NCBI GenBank assembly: GCA_020746105.1
Contig: CM036617.1
Span: forward strand, 138,163,845 to 138,227,844
Source of the DNA: Trogon surrucura
Lineage: Eukaryota > Chordata > Aves > Trogoniformes > Trogonidae
Direction: 5' to 3'
DNA length: 64,000 nucleotides
The number at the start of each line of letters is the position of its first letter. The stretch's first letter is position 1. A program made the translations under genes and the position numbers. Below are positions 22,301 through 36,459 of this stretch, piece by piece. The notes below the pieces were generated by a model. That model saw only the letters and a program-made list of their open reading frames with translations, ran no database searches and had not been told where the DNA came from.

Positions 22301-25300
22301 GAAATTAATCCAAATTAAACCGTGTTACTCATTCTGCGATAAACAGGAGGTTACAGTGCGGACTCAACATCTTGCATAGCTTTGAGACTATGAAGAATGA
22401 AAAGTGAATCCTCTTCGAGAAGTTGGCTGCGGCTGCGTGAGGCTCGATGAAGTTTTGAGACAAGCCAGCACGCCAAGCTCGCTGTGTAGGCGTTTGCGAG
22501 AAACGAGGCAGATTTATGGGAGAGGACTGTGGGTATATGGAGACAGAGGGGTGCTGGAGATGAAGTAGCTAAACAGAAAACATGGGCCTGCTGAGGCTGA
22601 ATCTGTGGTTGTGGACCTGTGTGCTTCTCCCTACAGAGGAAGGGGAGGTCAGGTTGCATGCTCTGCTAACATGGGCCAAACTGGAGCTGGTTCACCTACA
22701 AGATAGGATTTAGCACGCCACTCCACTGTGCCCGCTTCCTCCTCGTGCTCCACAGCAACGGGGCGTGGGAAGCAGGGGAAAACAGCTTGGTTAGGGCAGC
22801 CTTTGAGTGAGTGGGTAACAGCCCCGTTCTTGCTACAAGGCCTCTCATGGGGGTTGGAGAACGCTGGAGGTTGGTTACTCGTCAAGCTTGGCCCACAACA
22901 GCAGGAAAACATTTTTTCTGGGGCTGTTGGTGCTGCTGCTGCATGGATGGGGCCAGACTGAGCTCTGTCTGTAGCTCTGCCACTCCTTCCCTCTGAGGCT
23001 GGGATATGTTGCCTCCCTCGTTTTCACTGCTTCCCTGCTATCCTGCTTTTTCTCTCTCTACTTTTGGATGTTCCCATGTTCCTCTGAGATGGGGCTGCCT
23101 GACTGTGCAGCATGCAGAGCCTCTGTGGTATACAAGGGCAGACTGTGCACGTAAGCGAGAGCAATGCTTTTCAGGGAGGCGCAGGTGCTTAAGTGATGTG
23201 TGGAGAGGTCAGTATGTTGAAGTGAGAGCTTTGCTGTGGTTTGGGCTGCTGCCTCTGTCTGTGTTTTATGTATTCGGTAGGGGCATCTGCTTGTACACAT
23301 GTAGCAGCCTTTGTCCCTGGGCTTCTTTGTTGTTTTGAGTCCTTTCCGTACCTCGATGCTGTCTTTCTTTCTCTTCATCTCTTCCCCTCTCCTGTATATC
23401 CTCTGAGGTGATCTGTACCAAGGAGTCCTTGCCAAGACCCTGTATAGATTTTGGAGGTGAAACCGTGAGACTCCCTCCTTCACAAGCTGGGGCCTCTGGC
23501 GGTGCAGAGCTGGCTTCGTTTTAAGAAAACTGAATAAAGCACATCAGTATTAACTTGCCTTCACGGAACCGATCCTGGCTGTGCCTCAATTGCATTACAT
23601 TAGCTGGTACCCAGAGACTTGGAGATTTTAAGACTGCGAAGCAACTTCGCCTGCAAACAGAGCAAGCGGTTGCTTGGCTGTGTTCTCTTAATTGTTTTCT
23701 GCTCCTTGACTGCATCACTGGAATAGTATGAGGTGGTGTTAAGTTTCTGGACAATGCTTTGAACAAGATCTTCCGTCAAAACATTTGATAAACTGCCTAC
23801 TGTTATGCAGAATGATGGTCTGTCTTTTTTGCAAATTGAATTGTCAGAGAGCTCGATTAAAATATGCTTTGTGTTAATTTAATTTCCTGTAAAAGACACA
23901 ATCTGAATGATTCAAAGGAACGATGCAAACACTTAATCCAGTATCCGGGCATGTGCAGTAAAGATTTCCAGTGGCATCATGCACAGGGAGGGCATGTAAA
24001 AATATACATAAAACCCCAATACTTTAAAATTTTTCAGTTTTGAAGAAAACATTTAGTTATTGGGAAACTGAGTATTGAAAAACAGTCAAAGGATGAGTGG
24101 AGAAAGCATCAATTTAATATCTTCTTGGGTGATGGGAGGTGGGAATTTTTTCCCCCCATTGTATTTTAAATGAGTTGAAAGCTGTGTTGCAGACAGCTTG
24201 CGAGCAGTCAACGTTCAGCGGTGGTTTTGTGAGCAGAAGGGCTATTATTTGGGCTTTCTGGCTGGGTTCCAATTCCAGGCATCCTGATTCAGGGTGATAT
24301 GCTTCCTTGCTCTAGGCAGCCATAACTGTTGCTTTCTCCGCCCCAACTTCATTTCCTCTTTTTTCCCTGCTGATGTCTTTCAGAACCGAGGTAAGCTCGT
24401 AGTGATCTTGCCTACGTATATTCAGCTGGATACTGACTCCTGCTAGAGATGAAGGGCTTGCATGCCCAAAATATTGAATGATGCTGCTGCCACCCCTCCC
24501 CTGGTGAGTGACAGAAGAGAAGAGCTTGAGGGGAGAGGTGATGCCGACTGTGCATCCTGGTGATGCTGAGCCCTCAAACAATCTTGGGCATCCTTTGAAG
24601 GAAGAATACTGCTCTCACTAGCAGTAGCTGTGCTTGCAGGATGCCAAGGGGTCTGAATGCTCTGCTATATTTATATAGAGCTCTAAACCTTAAAAATAAA
24701 TAGATGTATTGTATATGATTTTTGGTTTTTTTATATATACATTAAAAAAGTTGTATTGCTTTCTGAATTTTTCCACGGGATATGATGATGTTGTACTTGT
24801 ATGCACGGCAGGTGGAAAATAGCGAGAAAAACTTGGAGGACTTAGGGATCCCTGAGTGCTGCCTGCCTGCGTTGGTGCTTATGTATTGCTTAAATATGCT
24901 TAATCAAACTTCTGTCTGTGTCTCCCGCCAACTCAAGCTACAAGTGCCGTGCTCGAATGAGAGATGTAGATGGGAGGTCAAGTTGGGGACAGTGCTTGAA
25001 TTAATTTTTCAATGCAGACAAACTCTCTGCTAATTAGCCTGTTTATCTAAGTCCTGCAGCAGTCTGGCGTTCTTGTTCTGTCATTTTCCTTCCCTGTACT
25101 GTACCCTCCTGCTGTTCAAAGTCCATCTTGCTTCAGAAGTCGCTGCCTATCAATAATACATCAAGCCACGTTCATCGGGCTGTGTGTGTGTTATAAAATG
25201 TATTGTGTGTATAGCTGCTTGTATCATTTCCAAATGCCTTTTATAGCAAGAAGCATGCTGATGCAGTGTGTGGTTCAGCATGAACTGAATTTATTATTTA

Positions 25301-25474
25301 GCAATATCTCTCTTACAAGTGCCCAGCCTGCCTGAAGCTGGGAGCGAGGGCAGCACGGGTGCTTTATTTAGTTGGCATCCTCCTAATGGTGTGGTTAAAG
25401 AGCTCTTCTGTCTCCTGTTGGGACTGCAGACTCTGCTCTGAAGAAGTCCTGAGAGAAACTTGCTGCCATTTTCC
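19321..25474. other. Presumed intron, no recognised elements
   Basis: No supported exon or mobile element was recognised in about 6 kb. One counted line (20341-20400) has 23 T against 10 A on the plus strand. Open frames are short and overlap on both strands. A GC-richer patch at about 21600-23100 raises open-frame density without any recognisable protein. Confidence 0.45.
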
Positions 25475-26062
25475 TGGGATGTATTAGAAGAGGAGTAGCT
25501 AGTATGTTGAGAGAGATTCTCCTCCCCCTCTACTCTTCCCTAGTGAGGCCACATCTAGAATATTGTGTCCAATTCTGGGCCCCTCAGTTCAAGACAGACA
25601 GGGAAGTGCTTGAGAGAGCCCAGCGCAGAGCCACAAAGATGATGAAGGAAGTGGAACATCTCACTTATGAGGAAAGGCTGAAGGAACTGGGTCTCTTTAG
25701 CTTGGAGAAGAGGAGGCTGAGGGGTGACCTCACAAATGTTTATAAATATGTCAAGGGGGAGTGTCAGGAGGACGGAGCCAGGCTCTTTTCAGTGATGTCC
25801 AATGACAGGACAAAGGGCAATGGGTTCAAGCTGGAACATGAGAGGTTCCACAAAAATATTAGAAAAAACTTTTTTCACGGTGAGGGTGACAGAGCACTGG
25901 CACAGGCTGCCCAGGGAGGTTGTGGAGTCTCCTTCTCTGGAGACATTCAAAACCCGCCTGGACGCGTTCCTGTGCGATCTACTGTAGATGATCCTGCTCT
26001 GACGGGGGGGCTGGACCTGGTGATCTTTTGAGGTCCCTTCCAACCCCGAACATTCTGTGATA
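25475..26062 (+). mobile_element. CR1 LINE, 5'-truncated, frameshifted (copy 3)
   Basis: The element starts at TGGGATGTATTAGAAGAGG and ends at CATTCTGTGATA. The ORF2 C-terminal frame (from 25504) reads [58 protein letters not shown] and [16 protein letters not shown] frameshift near 25868, in a run of A and T, moves the rest ([20 protein letters not shown] to [14 protein letters not shown]) into the neighbouring frame. It belongs to the 3'-end lineage with GATCCTGCTCTG and an ATTCTGTGA tail. It is dead as a mobile element. Confidence 0.93.
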
Positions 26063-29000
26063 TGTGGGGCTGAGTGGGTGCCCTTTGCAGGGCTGCTGTG
26101 TAGATCAGCAATCCTCCACTCCTGCACTCACAGCATCTTTCAGTTCGTCTCTCTTCCCCAGTGTAATGCGTTGCTGAGATGAGTGCTCTGCGCGCACAAC
26201 GTGGGCGTACCGAGCTGTTCCAAGCCGGTGACCTTCCTCGTGTTCCCAAACTGAACGCTGCAGGTCACAGGAAGTACAGCTGCATTACTTGGAGCCTCCT
26301 AAATTCTTTAAAGGGATCTCCTGGGAATAAAGGCTCTTACTGCTCTTTTTCTTCAATATTTTTTTTTTTTCTTCTGTCTGCTAATAATCTTAGCTTCTTG
26401 TTCACTGTTTTCTCCCCTTTAAAAAAGACTAGGGAATTAATAGTTTGTTCTTTCTTTCTGAACCAAATTTGCTCACAGTGTCTCTAGGGCAAATATATCT
26501 CCTTTTTGCTTCTTCCTGGCGTACTAATACCTCTCCTTTGAGAGAAGCTGTAAAATAACACAAATTGTACATTGACCTTTATGAGTTAGGAAAATAGTGA
26601 TGTAATGAAATGTCTCACTGGTCCTCCCAGTAGCCAAATCGTACAGGCCTTTATTTGTCGTTTTCCTGGCTCTGCTTTCCAGAAGCCTCACGCTTTGCCA
26701 GAATTAGTTCCTAGCCACCACAGCTGTAACGTCACATGGGGTGTTAAGTTTGTGTTAACATAGGCAGTACTCGCCTGAATGATCAGCTCATTGAGACTGG
26801 ACTGAGAAAAGCCGGAGGGATGACTGGCAAAGGGGTTGCAGCAGAGCTCCCAGCTGCCCCGTCCCGCCTGGAGCAATCTTGCCCTGCCAGAGCTGGCAGC
26901 CACCCGTGGGAGATGCTTGCCAGATGTGCCTGCCTGCAGCACAGCCCTTCTCCCTCATGGGATGGGATGGCCGTGTGGCGGGGAGAGCCTCTCCCTCCAG
27001 CCCAGGTCACAGGCATGCTCCTCGGGAAGCGTTCTCAGGTGGCCACGTGGGCCCTGTTCCTTTGGTCTTTCTCCTTTTTCCCACCACACCCTGCCCCTTC
27101 AGACCATCTCAGGGTTAATTGCAGCTGCTTAGGGGAGCAAACAGCTCCTGAATCAGTGGGTACACATAAGTAGGTCTGGATCATTCTCCCTTAGGGTTTG
27201 TGACTAGACTGCTTCTTCAAAACTCTGACTAGAAAGGATCTGTGAAAGGACTCGGAAAACGTTCAAAATTGCTTTAGCCCTACCCTGACACCTTCTCTAT
27301 CTGCTTTGATGATGTGCAAGTAGGAGTGTCGGAACTTGGCTTTCTGAGACTGATCCAGCCTTGGCTTGATGAAATGGATGTTTAGGAAGTGCATCATTAA
27401 GTCAGTGCTATAACCATGCAAAAAATGCCCTTTGAATCAAAATCAACTCCTTTATGTTCGGACAGAGAAAATGCACGATGTTAGGGTGGGTTAGCAGACT
27501 CTCCTGTTGATCTTGTTAAATGCTCTCTTTCTTGCCTTTGCTGTTGAGTCATGCCTCAGTTTGGCTCTTTGGTTTGCATGGTTGCTGTATGTGAAATCCC
27601 AGCTGCAATACTCAAACTGCTGCGAATCCGATGGAAAAAGTTGTTGTAAAGCGCTCTACTTCAGCAAGGCGTTGAGGAGACTTGTTGTGGTTTATTGACC
27701 TTTTGAAAAGACACAGGGGATGGATTATATGAAGTTCAGCCTTCAAAACCGTTTTCTGGACCCTTGCATATTTGTTTGCTTTTGTCTGCACAAGCAAAGC
27801 TTATCTTTAACTCTGTATTGGCATCCTTGTGTGGAGGCTCAAAGATCACCTGCGCATTTATCAGGGCTGACTTAACAGTGTTGAATTTGCATGGTCTTAA
27901 CAACATTACAACAAACAATTTTAATTGAAAGTCATAGAGCCCTTGGATAGAAAGTCAAAAATTTAATTGTTAATACAGTACAATTAAGTTTTTCAGTACC
28001 TACCTAGTAATTACACAAAGCTCACTGTAGTGTGGAGAGACTGTTTGGAAACAGAAGCATAGAGGTGTGTAGAAGAAGTTTTTTTGAAAATACCAACTGT
28101 CTGAATTGTTCTACTCCTTAATTTTCTTCTTTTTTGCCCTAAGTAGAACTGTTTTTACTGTTCAGTTTGTAGCTACAACCTGTTCCTTTGCCTGGTGTGG
28201 ATGGCTTAAAGAAGCTAAAGCGATGAGGTTTATGTGTCATGGGGTGCTGCAGGCCAGTGACTTGTTTTCCCTTGGTGAGCATTTACAGGAATTCTGAGGG
28301 CTCAGCAAGGACCTGGACTCAACCAGAAGCAAAATAATCTGTCGTGAACACTCTTGAATGACAGGGGAGGCTGGATACAAATCCGTATTCCCTATTTTCG
28401 ACTCGTTCATAGGGAGTGGCAGTCAGTGCAGGACAGTGATTATTTCGGCAGTGACCTTTTCGGCATCTGGCGTATTTATTGTCCAACCGAACGTTGAAAA
28501 AGCTGGAGTGAGATTGGCCTTCAAAGTTCGGATTGCCTGCACAGAGGACCGAAGTCTTAGCATAGAGTAACAGCTTCTGGATTTAGGCTGTCTTTTCTTG
28601 CTTTCCCTGAGGGAAGCCTGAAACAATATGGTAAAGAGATATGCCGGAGCCCCCGGATGAATTGGCAGCAGAGCCCCGAACTTGAAGCCAGGAGCAGCCT
28701 GTGGCTTGCCAGAGCAAACCACAGCGTGATTATCAGATAGCGTTGCTGCGACTTTGCAGGCAAAACGATCCGGGGCAGACCAAGATCTGCATCACCCTCC
28801 TGCCGCGTGTTACAGGTGTTTGTCGTGCTCTCCTCTCCCATGCTTGTCTTACACGGATGCGTCTCTTTCTGAGCATCGAGTCAACTCCATTTACCCTGTT
28901 CTTGGTGGAGAGTTGAATTCTTCAGTGCTCTCTGGGTTTTTAATTTAAGGAAGGAAGTTCATGGATTTCTTTTGGCAAGAAATGTCAAGTAAACTCAAAG

Positions 29001-32000
29001 ATGTAAAGCTTTCTAAATTGTTCATCTTTTCCAGACAAAACTTGATGAAACGTTGCGTTTCTCTGGGACGTTTTCTAATGACTCAACATATCTGACTTCA
29101 TGCAGAACATCTGAAAGAAACTTTTGAAAAGGAGAGCTATGGAATAAACAGCAAATGAAATCACTTTACAGCTCTGTCTCATTTGTATTACCAGGGGAAG
29201 AGGACAGCAATTACTTCTTTGCAAATGAGGCTACATAAAGGAATTCTATATAAAGACTGTTAGTGCCCTAATGACTAAGAATTGGTGATGCAAGCAGGAA
29301 GGGGAAATGCATTATCACCAGCTGCATTGCTGCCATGTGTGTGAGGGTTACTGTGGTTTAATGAGCCTGGCTGGACCTGCGGTAAGCTGTTTTAGTAATT
29401 TCATCTTGCAGCAGGTGATCTCTAAGCCTGCAGGTCCCCTTGCATAAAGAAGGGGGGAAAAAAGTCCTGAATCGAAAAAAGAATGTGATGTTGTGTGTTG
29501 GCAGCCCTATGCTTGAGACGTGTTCCTCTGCAGAAGATAGATAGCTGGCTTCTTGTGCTGCAAGCTGTTCAGGGCCGCACACACAGCTCGTACAGATCTT
29601 CCCAATCTGTCCTTCCCTTCTCTGTACTGCATTTCGCACATTCTTCTGGTTCGTCTAGATCACCCTCTGTAGAGCATTGCATTTATGTGGTCTTGTCTGA
29701 TGCTCGTCTTGACTTGCATCCTGTTTTAAATTCAGGGCTCTGCAAGTTTGTCTGCTAGGCTTTGTCTTTGCTGGGGTTTGGGATATGCTATGTATATGCA
29801 AGATAGTAAATGGAGATGGATGGGAAATCAGAGTTGTGCTGGAGCTCAGTAGCTAGGGTTTTTTTGTTTGGTTTTTTTTGGTGAAAATCAAAGAAGAATG
29901 GCCTTTGTTCCTTCTTGGGGCAGTGCTCCTGATCCTAATTAAAATGTTAACAACTGACTGCTTATGATCACAAAAGCACTTAAGGCAGCTGCTGGAAAGT
30001 ACGGTGCTGAGGTACAAATTCAGAACAACTTACCTGTATTCTTCTGTTTTCCTTTGTACTGTACCCCATAAAACCCAATGTTTTTGCAAGTGATGACTTG
30101 CCCTATAGATAAAGCAGGAGCTGAATTTCACTGTTTGGTCAAGTATAAGAGGCTGTTCTCCGCCTTTACAAATTTACAGGATTCTTAGGAGATATTTCAG
30201 GATAAAAGGAGGTGAGGTAGAAACATGCTGACACTTGAAAGCCTTTTCTCTATATCCTGATGCCATCACTGAAGCAATCTCTCGGGTGGTCTGTGGAGGG
30301 GGCTCTAAGGAGAGTAAATCACACTGTGTGGTAAGGGGGAGTGTTTAGATTGCAGAAGATGAGAGCTATGAGGGTGACTTTCTCTGAAAAGATCTTGTCT
30401 GCTTCTCTTGTCCATTGCTTCCACCATCTCCTCCATGGGAGAGGAACACACGTGTCTGCGTATGGCTCAAGGGAGCAGACCCTCTAGTCTTCCAGTGAAA
30501 GGCTTAGGTTTCACCCAGCCCTTCTGCACACAGGGTGGGGTCTCTCTGTGCTCCACCACCTCTCAGAATATACTCCCGAAGATGGTCCTCGCCCCAGTTT
30601 ACATGGTGAAAAATAATCTGCGAGATTACTGGGTTATAGGGAACACTCTGATGTAGGATGTTTAATACACACGTCCTGGCGTAGTATGTACGTGGCTTCT
30701 AATATTAACTGCCCCCCGTGGGAAAAATGGTTATTAGGTGATTTCTAAATAAAGATACAACGCAACGCGTACTTAATGGTGTACTTGTTTGCCCCCATCT
30801 TGTAAGTAGTACTTTCACACCCAACTTTTGTTTTGGAGTCTAAGCAGATCTTGCCATCTTCCTTAAAAAAAAACGAAACACAGCAAACAATCTCCCTTCC
30901 ACAAAACAAACCAACCAATGAATTAAATATGAAATATTTATATTGTCATATTTCATATGGAATATGAAACTATCTTTCACTGAACCGGTTTCTCCTTGGC
31001 TGCCGTGGGCTGCTGCTTCTTCCATGAGAGCAGAAGCTTGGTGGGTGAAATAGGAGAGTCGATAGGACTGAATTGAGTGCAAAGCTCATAGGTGATGGTA
31101 CTGCTTTCTGGGGTCAGATATCCCCACCCAGCTCTGTTCCAGGCTCTGACAGGATGCATTTGTGAGCCCTAATTCACTGTAATTTAAGGCTTATTGGTTT
31201 TGTTGGATAACTTCATTTTTATGCTCAGGCTGTTCTGTTCACAACCCCAGTGTTTTGAAGCCGTGTTCCATAAACCTCGCCACCTTACTCTTGACACATT
31301 GCAGTGCTTGGCTTGCAGCCCTGGGCTATAGATACCAGTGCCCTGCTATTAATAAAAGGAGCCAGACTATCGCAGCTGGAAGAGGAGCATTTCATCACAG
31401 GGCAGATCCAGTGCTTCTGACAGGACCAGCATCTTCTCTACGTTGCTGTCGGGACGTGGATTGCTCTTGACCCAGGGTGTTTGTCACAGCGGCAGAACCC
31501 TTCTGGCTGTTGTGGTCCTGCCAGCTGTGATCACGCAGATCTGAGGGTTGGGTGAAGTGCCCTCTGAGAAGTGGGCTGCCATCGCAGACGTGGTGTGCAT
31601 ATTAAGACTGTGGGGAGCTTACAGGAAGGCTGGTGCTGGTGGCTTAAATTGCTGTGTAATCGGTCTGAACTTGAGGTGATGGTCTGGAACGGGGAAAGTG
31701 ATTTTAAATCTCATCGTGTATCCCGTGAAGTTCATGGTCTGCCTGCATCATTTCTATATCTCGAGCTGCATCCTTGGTATTTTCCCTGGGAGAAAAAAGT
31801 GCTTTTTCTGTTATTGCAAGACACTGACCTCTTTAAAGAAGGAAAGAGACTGAAAGCTAATGAAGTTTTTCCTCTGAGGATAGTGCCCTGTAATTGTTAG
31901 TGTTATTTAATGCTGGTGGCAGCATCCTTACTCCTTAAATAAAGTGCTGTAATATGTTGATTATAAAGAAGATTCTTGAATAAAATCAAATTAATCCAGA

Positions 32001-35000
32001 ACAGCTTGTGGGAGTGTGGGAAGGAGATATTCACATTCTGCTTTCATAGTGTAGAAGCATTCGTTTCTAAGAACTAAGACAAATAAAACCTCCCCTATCT
32101 GCTAGCTGCTGAGCAAAGAGAGCGGGTGAGGGGAGCCTCACTTGCCACCAGTGGCTGCAGGACTTGCCCTGGGATTGTTTAGCTCTGACTAAGGATGAGT
32201 GCCCATCATGGCTCTGAGGGGTGTCCTCTTTCCCCATCCTGCCTTGCTGGCTCCTCTCAGAGTAGTCGTTGCTGCTTTCTGTCCCTCAGCACTCCCCTTC
32301 TTCTGAAGTAGGGATAATTTGCGGGTATCTGAAGATGAAATAGGATTTGTAAACAACTAGCCCAGGATATGATGGGAGAATGATGTGTTGAGCTTTCCAG
32401 GTGGTGGAAGGAGGGCAGGGAAAGGACATTATTGTGCCTCACAGGTATGAAGAGCTGCCACCAACTATCCCTTTTGCTGGCAGAGTTCACAAAACTTTAT
32501 GATTTTGTTTTCCCTAATTGCGTAAGTCTGTCCACTGTCACCTGTGATTCTTCTGTTTGGACCTCTTAATTTTTGCTGTTCCGTGTCTACAAATTATTTT
32601 TTCCTTCCCATTTGGCTTCGTCTTTAGTTTTTCTCCAGTGTTACTCATGTTGGCTACACAGGAGTCAACATGTGTGCTGGATGCCCACGTGAGATGCTAA
32701 TGAAGCGGCTGATGCTCCAGACAAAGCAAGGAATTGTTGACCTCTTGCAGCAGAGTTTGGCTCCATGTGGAGCTAATTTGGATGTGTCTCCTCTACCTAC
32801 CTACTAATTTCTCCCAGAGATGTAAGAATCTGACACTTATTTGGATCTCTTTGTTTCCTGCCAAATGTGGTCAAAATTGACTAGCGAGTTGAAAATTTAA
32901 TGGGCTGAGGACTGACAAACAGCACTACCACATAAACTTAATTTCCTTTAGAATCTAGGCCAAAAATATGTGGTGAGGGTTTTATTCTGCAATCATGTGC
33001 TTTAAAACTGTGTGGAACAATGTGATTAGTAGAAATGGTATTTTTGGGATTATTTGCAGGGTATATGAAAACGTGACAGCTGAATCCTGTTGTGTGCATG
33101 TATATTAGCACATAACCAACTTAAAAGGGCTGAAACAACATGAAGTGCATGGAGAAATAGCAAAATACACATCTAAAGCTTTTGCTTGTGCAGCTGGCAA
33201 AGCATCTACTTATGTTCATCTTGCTTTCTAGATTTTTTAACTCGTATCTTTTGGCCGCCTCTTCTTAACAGCAACAAAGAATGTATTTTCTTCCTTTTTC
33301 CTGGTAAGTGCTTTCGTTTTTTGCTGTTTGCATAGCTTTCACCTCATTTCTCAGCTCTGGAAATGCAGAGTTTTGGATATGTGTGCCTCACTAACAGGAT
33401 TTTATAAGCTTGTGGTGTTGGAGCTATTTAAGTCCCTTCTAGGAATGGCAAAATGTTGCTATGACTGAGCTTCAAAGCAAAGGATGCCCGTAACAATTCA
33501 GGATAATTGAAGGGCGGGTATCGTCTATGAAAATGTTATGGCAAACCTTGTGTGTGAGCCCATTCCCTTTTTGTTAAGGAGTGTCTTGTGCTTATTTCTG
33601 GTAGAGTTGACAAGGAAGACACAAACCAGCATGTTGGCAACACCAGTCAGGTTAAGAAGATGAGCAAAACTGATAGAGCAGTGCCTTTTGCCTTTGATGG
33701 TTGAAAGTGTCCCATAAACCTCCAGCCGAGAGGCATGTGGAGGCTTTTTCTTTTTTGTGTGTAGAAGAATAACACCAAACTGGTGTGTGTGAGAGAGAAA
33801 ACACTGTAGTAATCTTTTCGTGTTAATTTAGTAATAGCAATGCCGTAGCCCATTGTGATCACCTCTCCCTAGAAAAGCAGTCTCTAACAAAATTCTTGCA
33901 GGTTCTTGGCTTCCAGAACCGGGGATACTTGAGACACCAGCTGGTTTTTGGTGTTTATAGAAGGACAGAAGTGATGCCTGAAGGTGGCTGTGTCTACCCT
34001 GTGTGCTCCAGCTTGCCATGTGATTAACAGGATTAGTGGCTTTAGTCACCTTGGTGTTGGCAAACTTGACATAACTGTGAAAGAGGCAGAATACTGACGA
34101 GACCAGTGTTTGGCGGTGTCGCATTTGTGCTACGGAAAATGTCTTCCAGGAGGTCGAATTCTCTCCATCTGTTTGCACAGATTTCTTACCACTGTTTCCA
34201 TGACATGGGCTCTGGGGGCATGAGGTTCTCAATTAAGTTCATACAGTCATCCTCCATATCTTACGGTTGCGTCTGTGTTTTTACAGGCGATGAACCGCGT
34301 ATAACCTGTTGCTTTGGCTTGTAAAATGACAACAAACTACTAGCTGACAGAAACTGCGTGGAGTGGCGATCCAATTCAGAAAGCGATTCAGTGAGTGATT
34401 AAATTAGTCATAGATTAGTCATATTTCTTTTCCTTGCATAAATCATGTCTAATTTCACTTAAAATCTGGTAAATTAGTGATTTGAAAGCTTTTATTTAAC
34501 CTTCTGCAGTTTACTCTTGCTTCTTATCTTACAAGTATGTTATTAAATGGTCTGTCTGGTGTTGCTCTTCTCTGACTCAGGAGATTTGTAGTATTTTATT
34601 ACGCTTCCAGAAAGTGTTTCTTTGCTGTGGCAATTGACTATGTTGTTGGTATCCTCCAATGCTGTGTGATGTTTGTGCTTGTATGTTGTTCAAATGCTCT
34701 GCTTTGTGGTAGGAAGTGTTGTACAAGATACCAGCTGCTTGGGTGATTTGAGTTAACGATGGAGTTAGTTTTGCTCAAGTTCCTCTAGTTTTCACTTTGG
34801 ATTTCTTTGTGTGCCAGACCCTCAAATTCTGGATTGAAATGGAATTTTTAAGCACTTACAGGATGGACAAGTGCTATTTTGGGTTTCAACTGTGGGTGTA
34901 GTAATATCCAAAACCAGACTGGTTTGTTAATGTGGATGCTGTGTGTTTTGGTTTTTTTTTTTGTCTGTGGCAAAAGATATGCAGCCTTCTAGAAATAAAA

Positions 35001-35637
35001 AACACTAAGGGCTAAAGCATCTGTATTTTACTTGTTTGTGTAAGTGCAGTAAGGCTGTCCCACCATCAATAAGAGATCTGTTAACATGGTGTGCAGCAGC
35101 TGGAAAAAAGTATCCAGGGACAGGGTGATGTAAATGTGAGAGAAACTGTCTGTTAGTTGGGTTATAGTTGGTGTGGATAGATAATGTATACAAATGTAGG
35201 GAAATTATTCAAGCTGCAGCCCTGATTACTTTCATTGAGGTTTAAACCAGCACTTGCCTCAAGGCCTTTTACAAAAAAATTGTACCATTAGAATAACAAA
35301 ATAAGACATGCATCAGTGACTTTCCATGGAAAATCATTAGGTCCCCAAATCATTCAAGTGTTTCTTCATTGCTTTGCTTCGTGTCTTCAAATCCTTCTCC
35401 CACCTTTCTAAGGCAAAATAACTGGACACAATCAGCCTGCATTGGTGACTTCTTCGGAAATATATATATTATTAATTTTCCTCCATAAATTTTTGAGCCA
35501 AGTTTTATCTGGTAGCTGTTGATTCATTCTTCAAAGAGGGAATAAAAAAAAGGAAAAATGGTCTATTAAGATAGACTAAAAGCAGAGTACAGAAGCATCA
35601 GATAAGTGTCTCAAGCAAAAATCTTCTCAATGTAAGG
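26063..35637. other. Presumed intron, about 9.6 kb without recognised elements
   Basis: This is the longest repeat-free stretch I see. No supported coding exon. It includes a good acceptor at 26160 (CTCTCTTCCCCAG) not followed by a strong donor, and a dense RUNX/GATA motif group at 28699-28740 (see findings). An AT-rich near-palindrome lies at about 30930-30975 (TTTCATATGGAATATGAAA). One counted line (34621-34680) has 27 T against 8 A on the plus strand. Confidence 0.45.
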
Positions 35638-35661
35638 TTTTTTTTTTTTTTTTAAAAAAAA
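35638..35661. repeat. T16A8 homopolymer block
   Basis: A run of 16 T is followed directly by 8 A, so the central T8A8 is self-complementary. It lies about 30 bp from the 3' end of the neighbouring CR1 copy. It could extrude as a hairpin and is likely variable in length and error-prone in sequencing. Confidence 0.9.
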
Positions 35662-35690
35662 GATGCTTTGTACAGCAGAACATAAGATCA

Positions 35691-35890
35691 CACAGAATCA
35701 CAGAATGTCAGGGGTTGGAAGGGACCTCAAAAGATCATCTAGTCCAGCCCCCCTGCCAGAGCAGGATCACCTACAGTAGGTCACACAGGAACGCGTCCAG
35801 GTGGGTTTTGAATGTCTCCAGAGAAGGAGACTCCACAGCCTCTCTGGGCAGCCTGTGCCAGTGCTCTGTCACCCTCACAGTGAAAAAGTT
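35691..35890 (-). mobile_element. CR1 LINE 3' fragment (copy 4)
   Basis: The plus strand runs CACAGAATCACAGAATGTCA, GGGACCTCAAAAGATCATCT, GCCAGAGCAGGATCACC and GGAACGCGTCCAGG, ending at GTGAAAAAGTT. This is the reverse complement of the last 200 bp of CR1. It has the same GATCCTGCTCTG lineage as copies 3, 5, 9 and 10. The minus-strand sequence encodes only the end of ORF2 ([23 protein letters not shown]). The 5' end is cut inside the conserved block before that segment. Confidence 0.93.
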
Positions 35891-36459
35891 GTGGATACAG
35901 ATATTATAAATAGATGTTACCATTGGAAAGGGTGAAGTGCATGGCTAAGTTCTGCAAAACTTGTAAGAAATATAGATCTGGGGGAAGCCAAATAATGTGA
36001 TTGCAGAAGTGCCTGTGCATGCCTCATCAAGAAGGAGCTGTGTCTGTGTGGGAGCCTCTGGACAGCCTCCGTGTGCCCTTGTGTCGAGCCACAGCTTGGC
36101 TGAACTCCTGCAGAAGCGTGGCTGGGTTTTCGGGAAGAGGCATCTTGGCAGTGGGTGGAGGGTGACGGGAAGAAGCTGAGCACTCACTCGTGTTTTGTTA
36201 CTCATAAGGGGGAAGTGTGGCAGTCAGGGGAGAGGCAGGGGAGGGATGGATGGGAGGTCAGGATGTGTGTAGCGCTGTTGACCTCTGGGAAGCGCTGGCT
36301 GTTATCAGATGCTTCCTGGAGAAGCAACTGTGCCTGCTTCAAATTATCAGTGTCAAAGGCAGTGTCCACTTCTATTGCAGGGTCCACTTCAAAGCAGTGG
36401 CTTTGTCTGAACCTTCACTGTGGATTTCAAGAAACACTCCCCATCTAGGAAATCAACAG

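Noticed and set aside
33272..33303. 32-bp microexon-like segment before GTAAGTG
   Set aside because: Very short, and its 3' half is itself a pyrimidine tract, so the donor probably follows intronic sequence by chance.
35337..35436. Minus-strand segment encoding a charged peptide (RWEKDLKTRSKAMKKHLNDL, then stop)
   Set aside because: The upstream acceptor is poor (no pyrimidine tract), it opposes the predicted transcription direction, and I do not recognise the protein.
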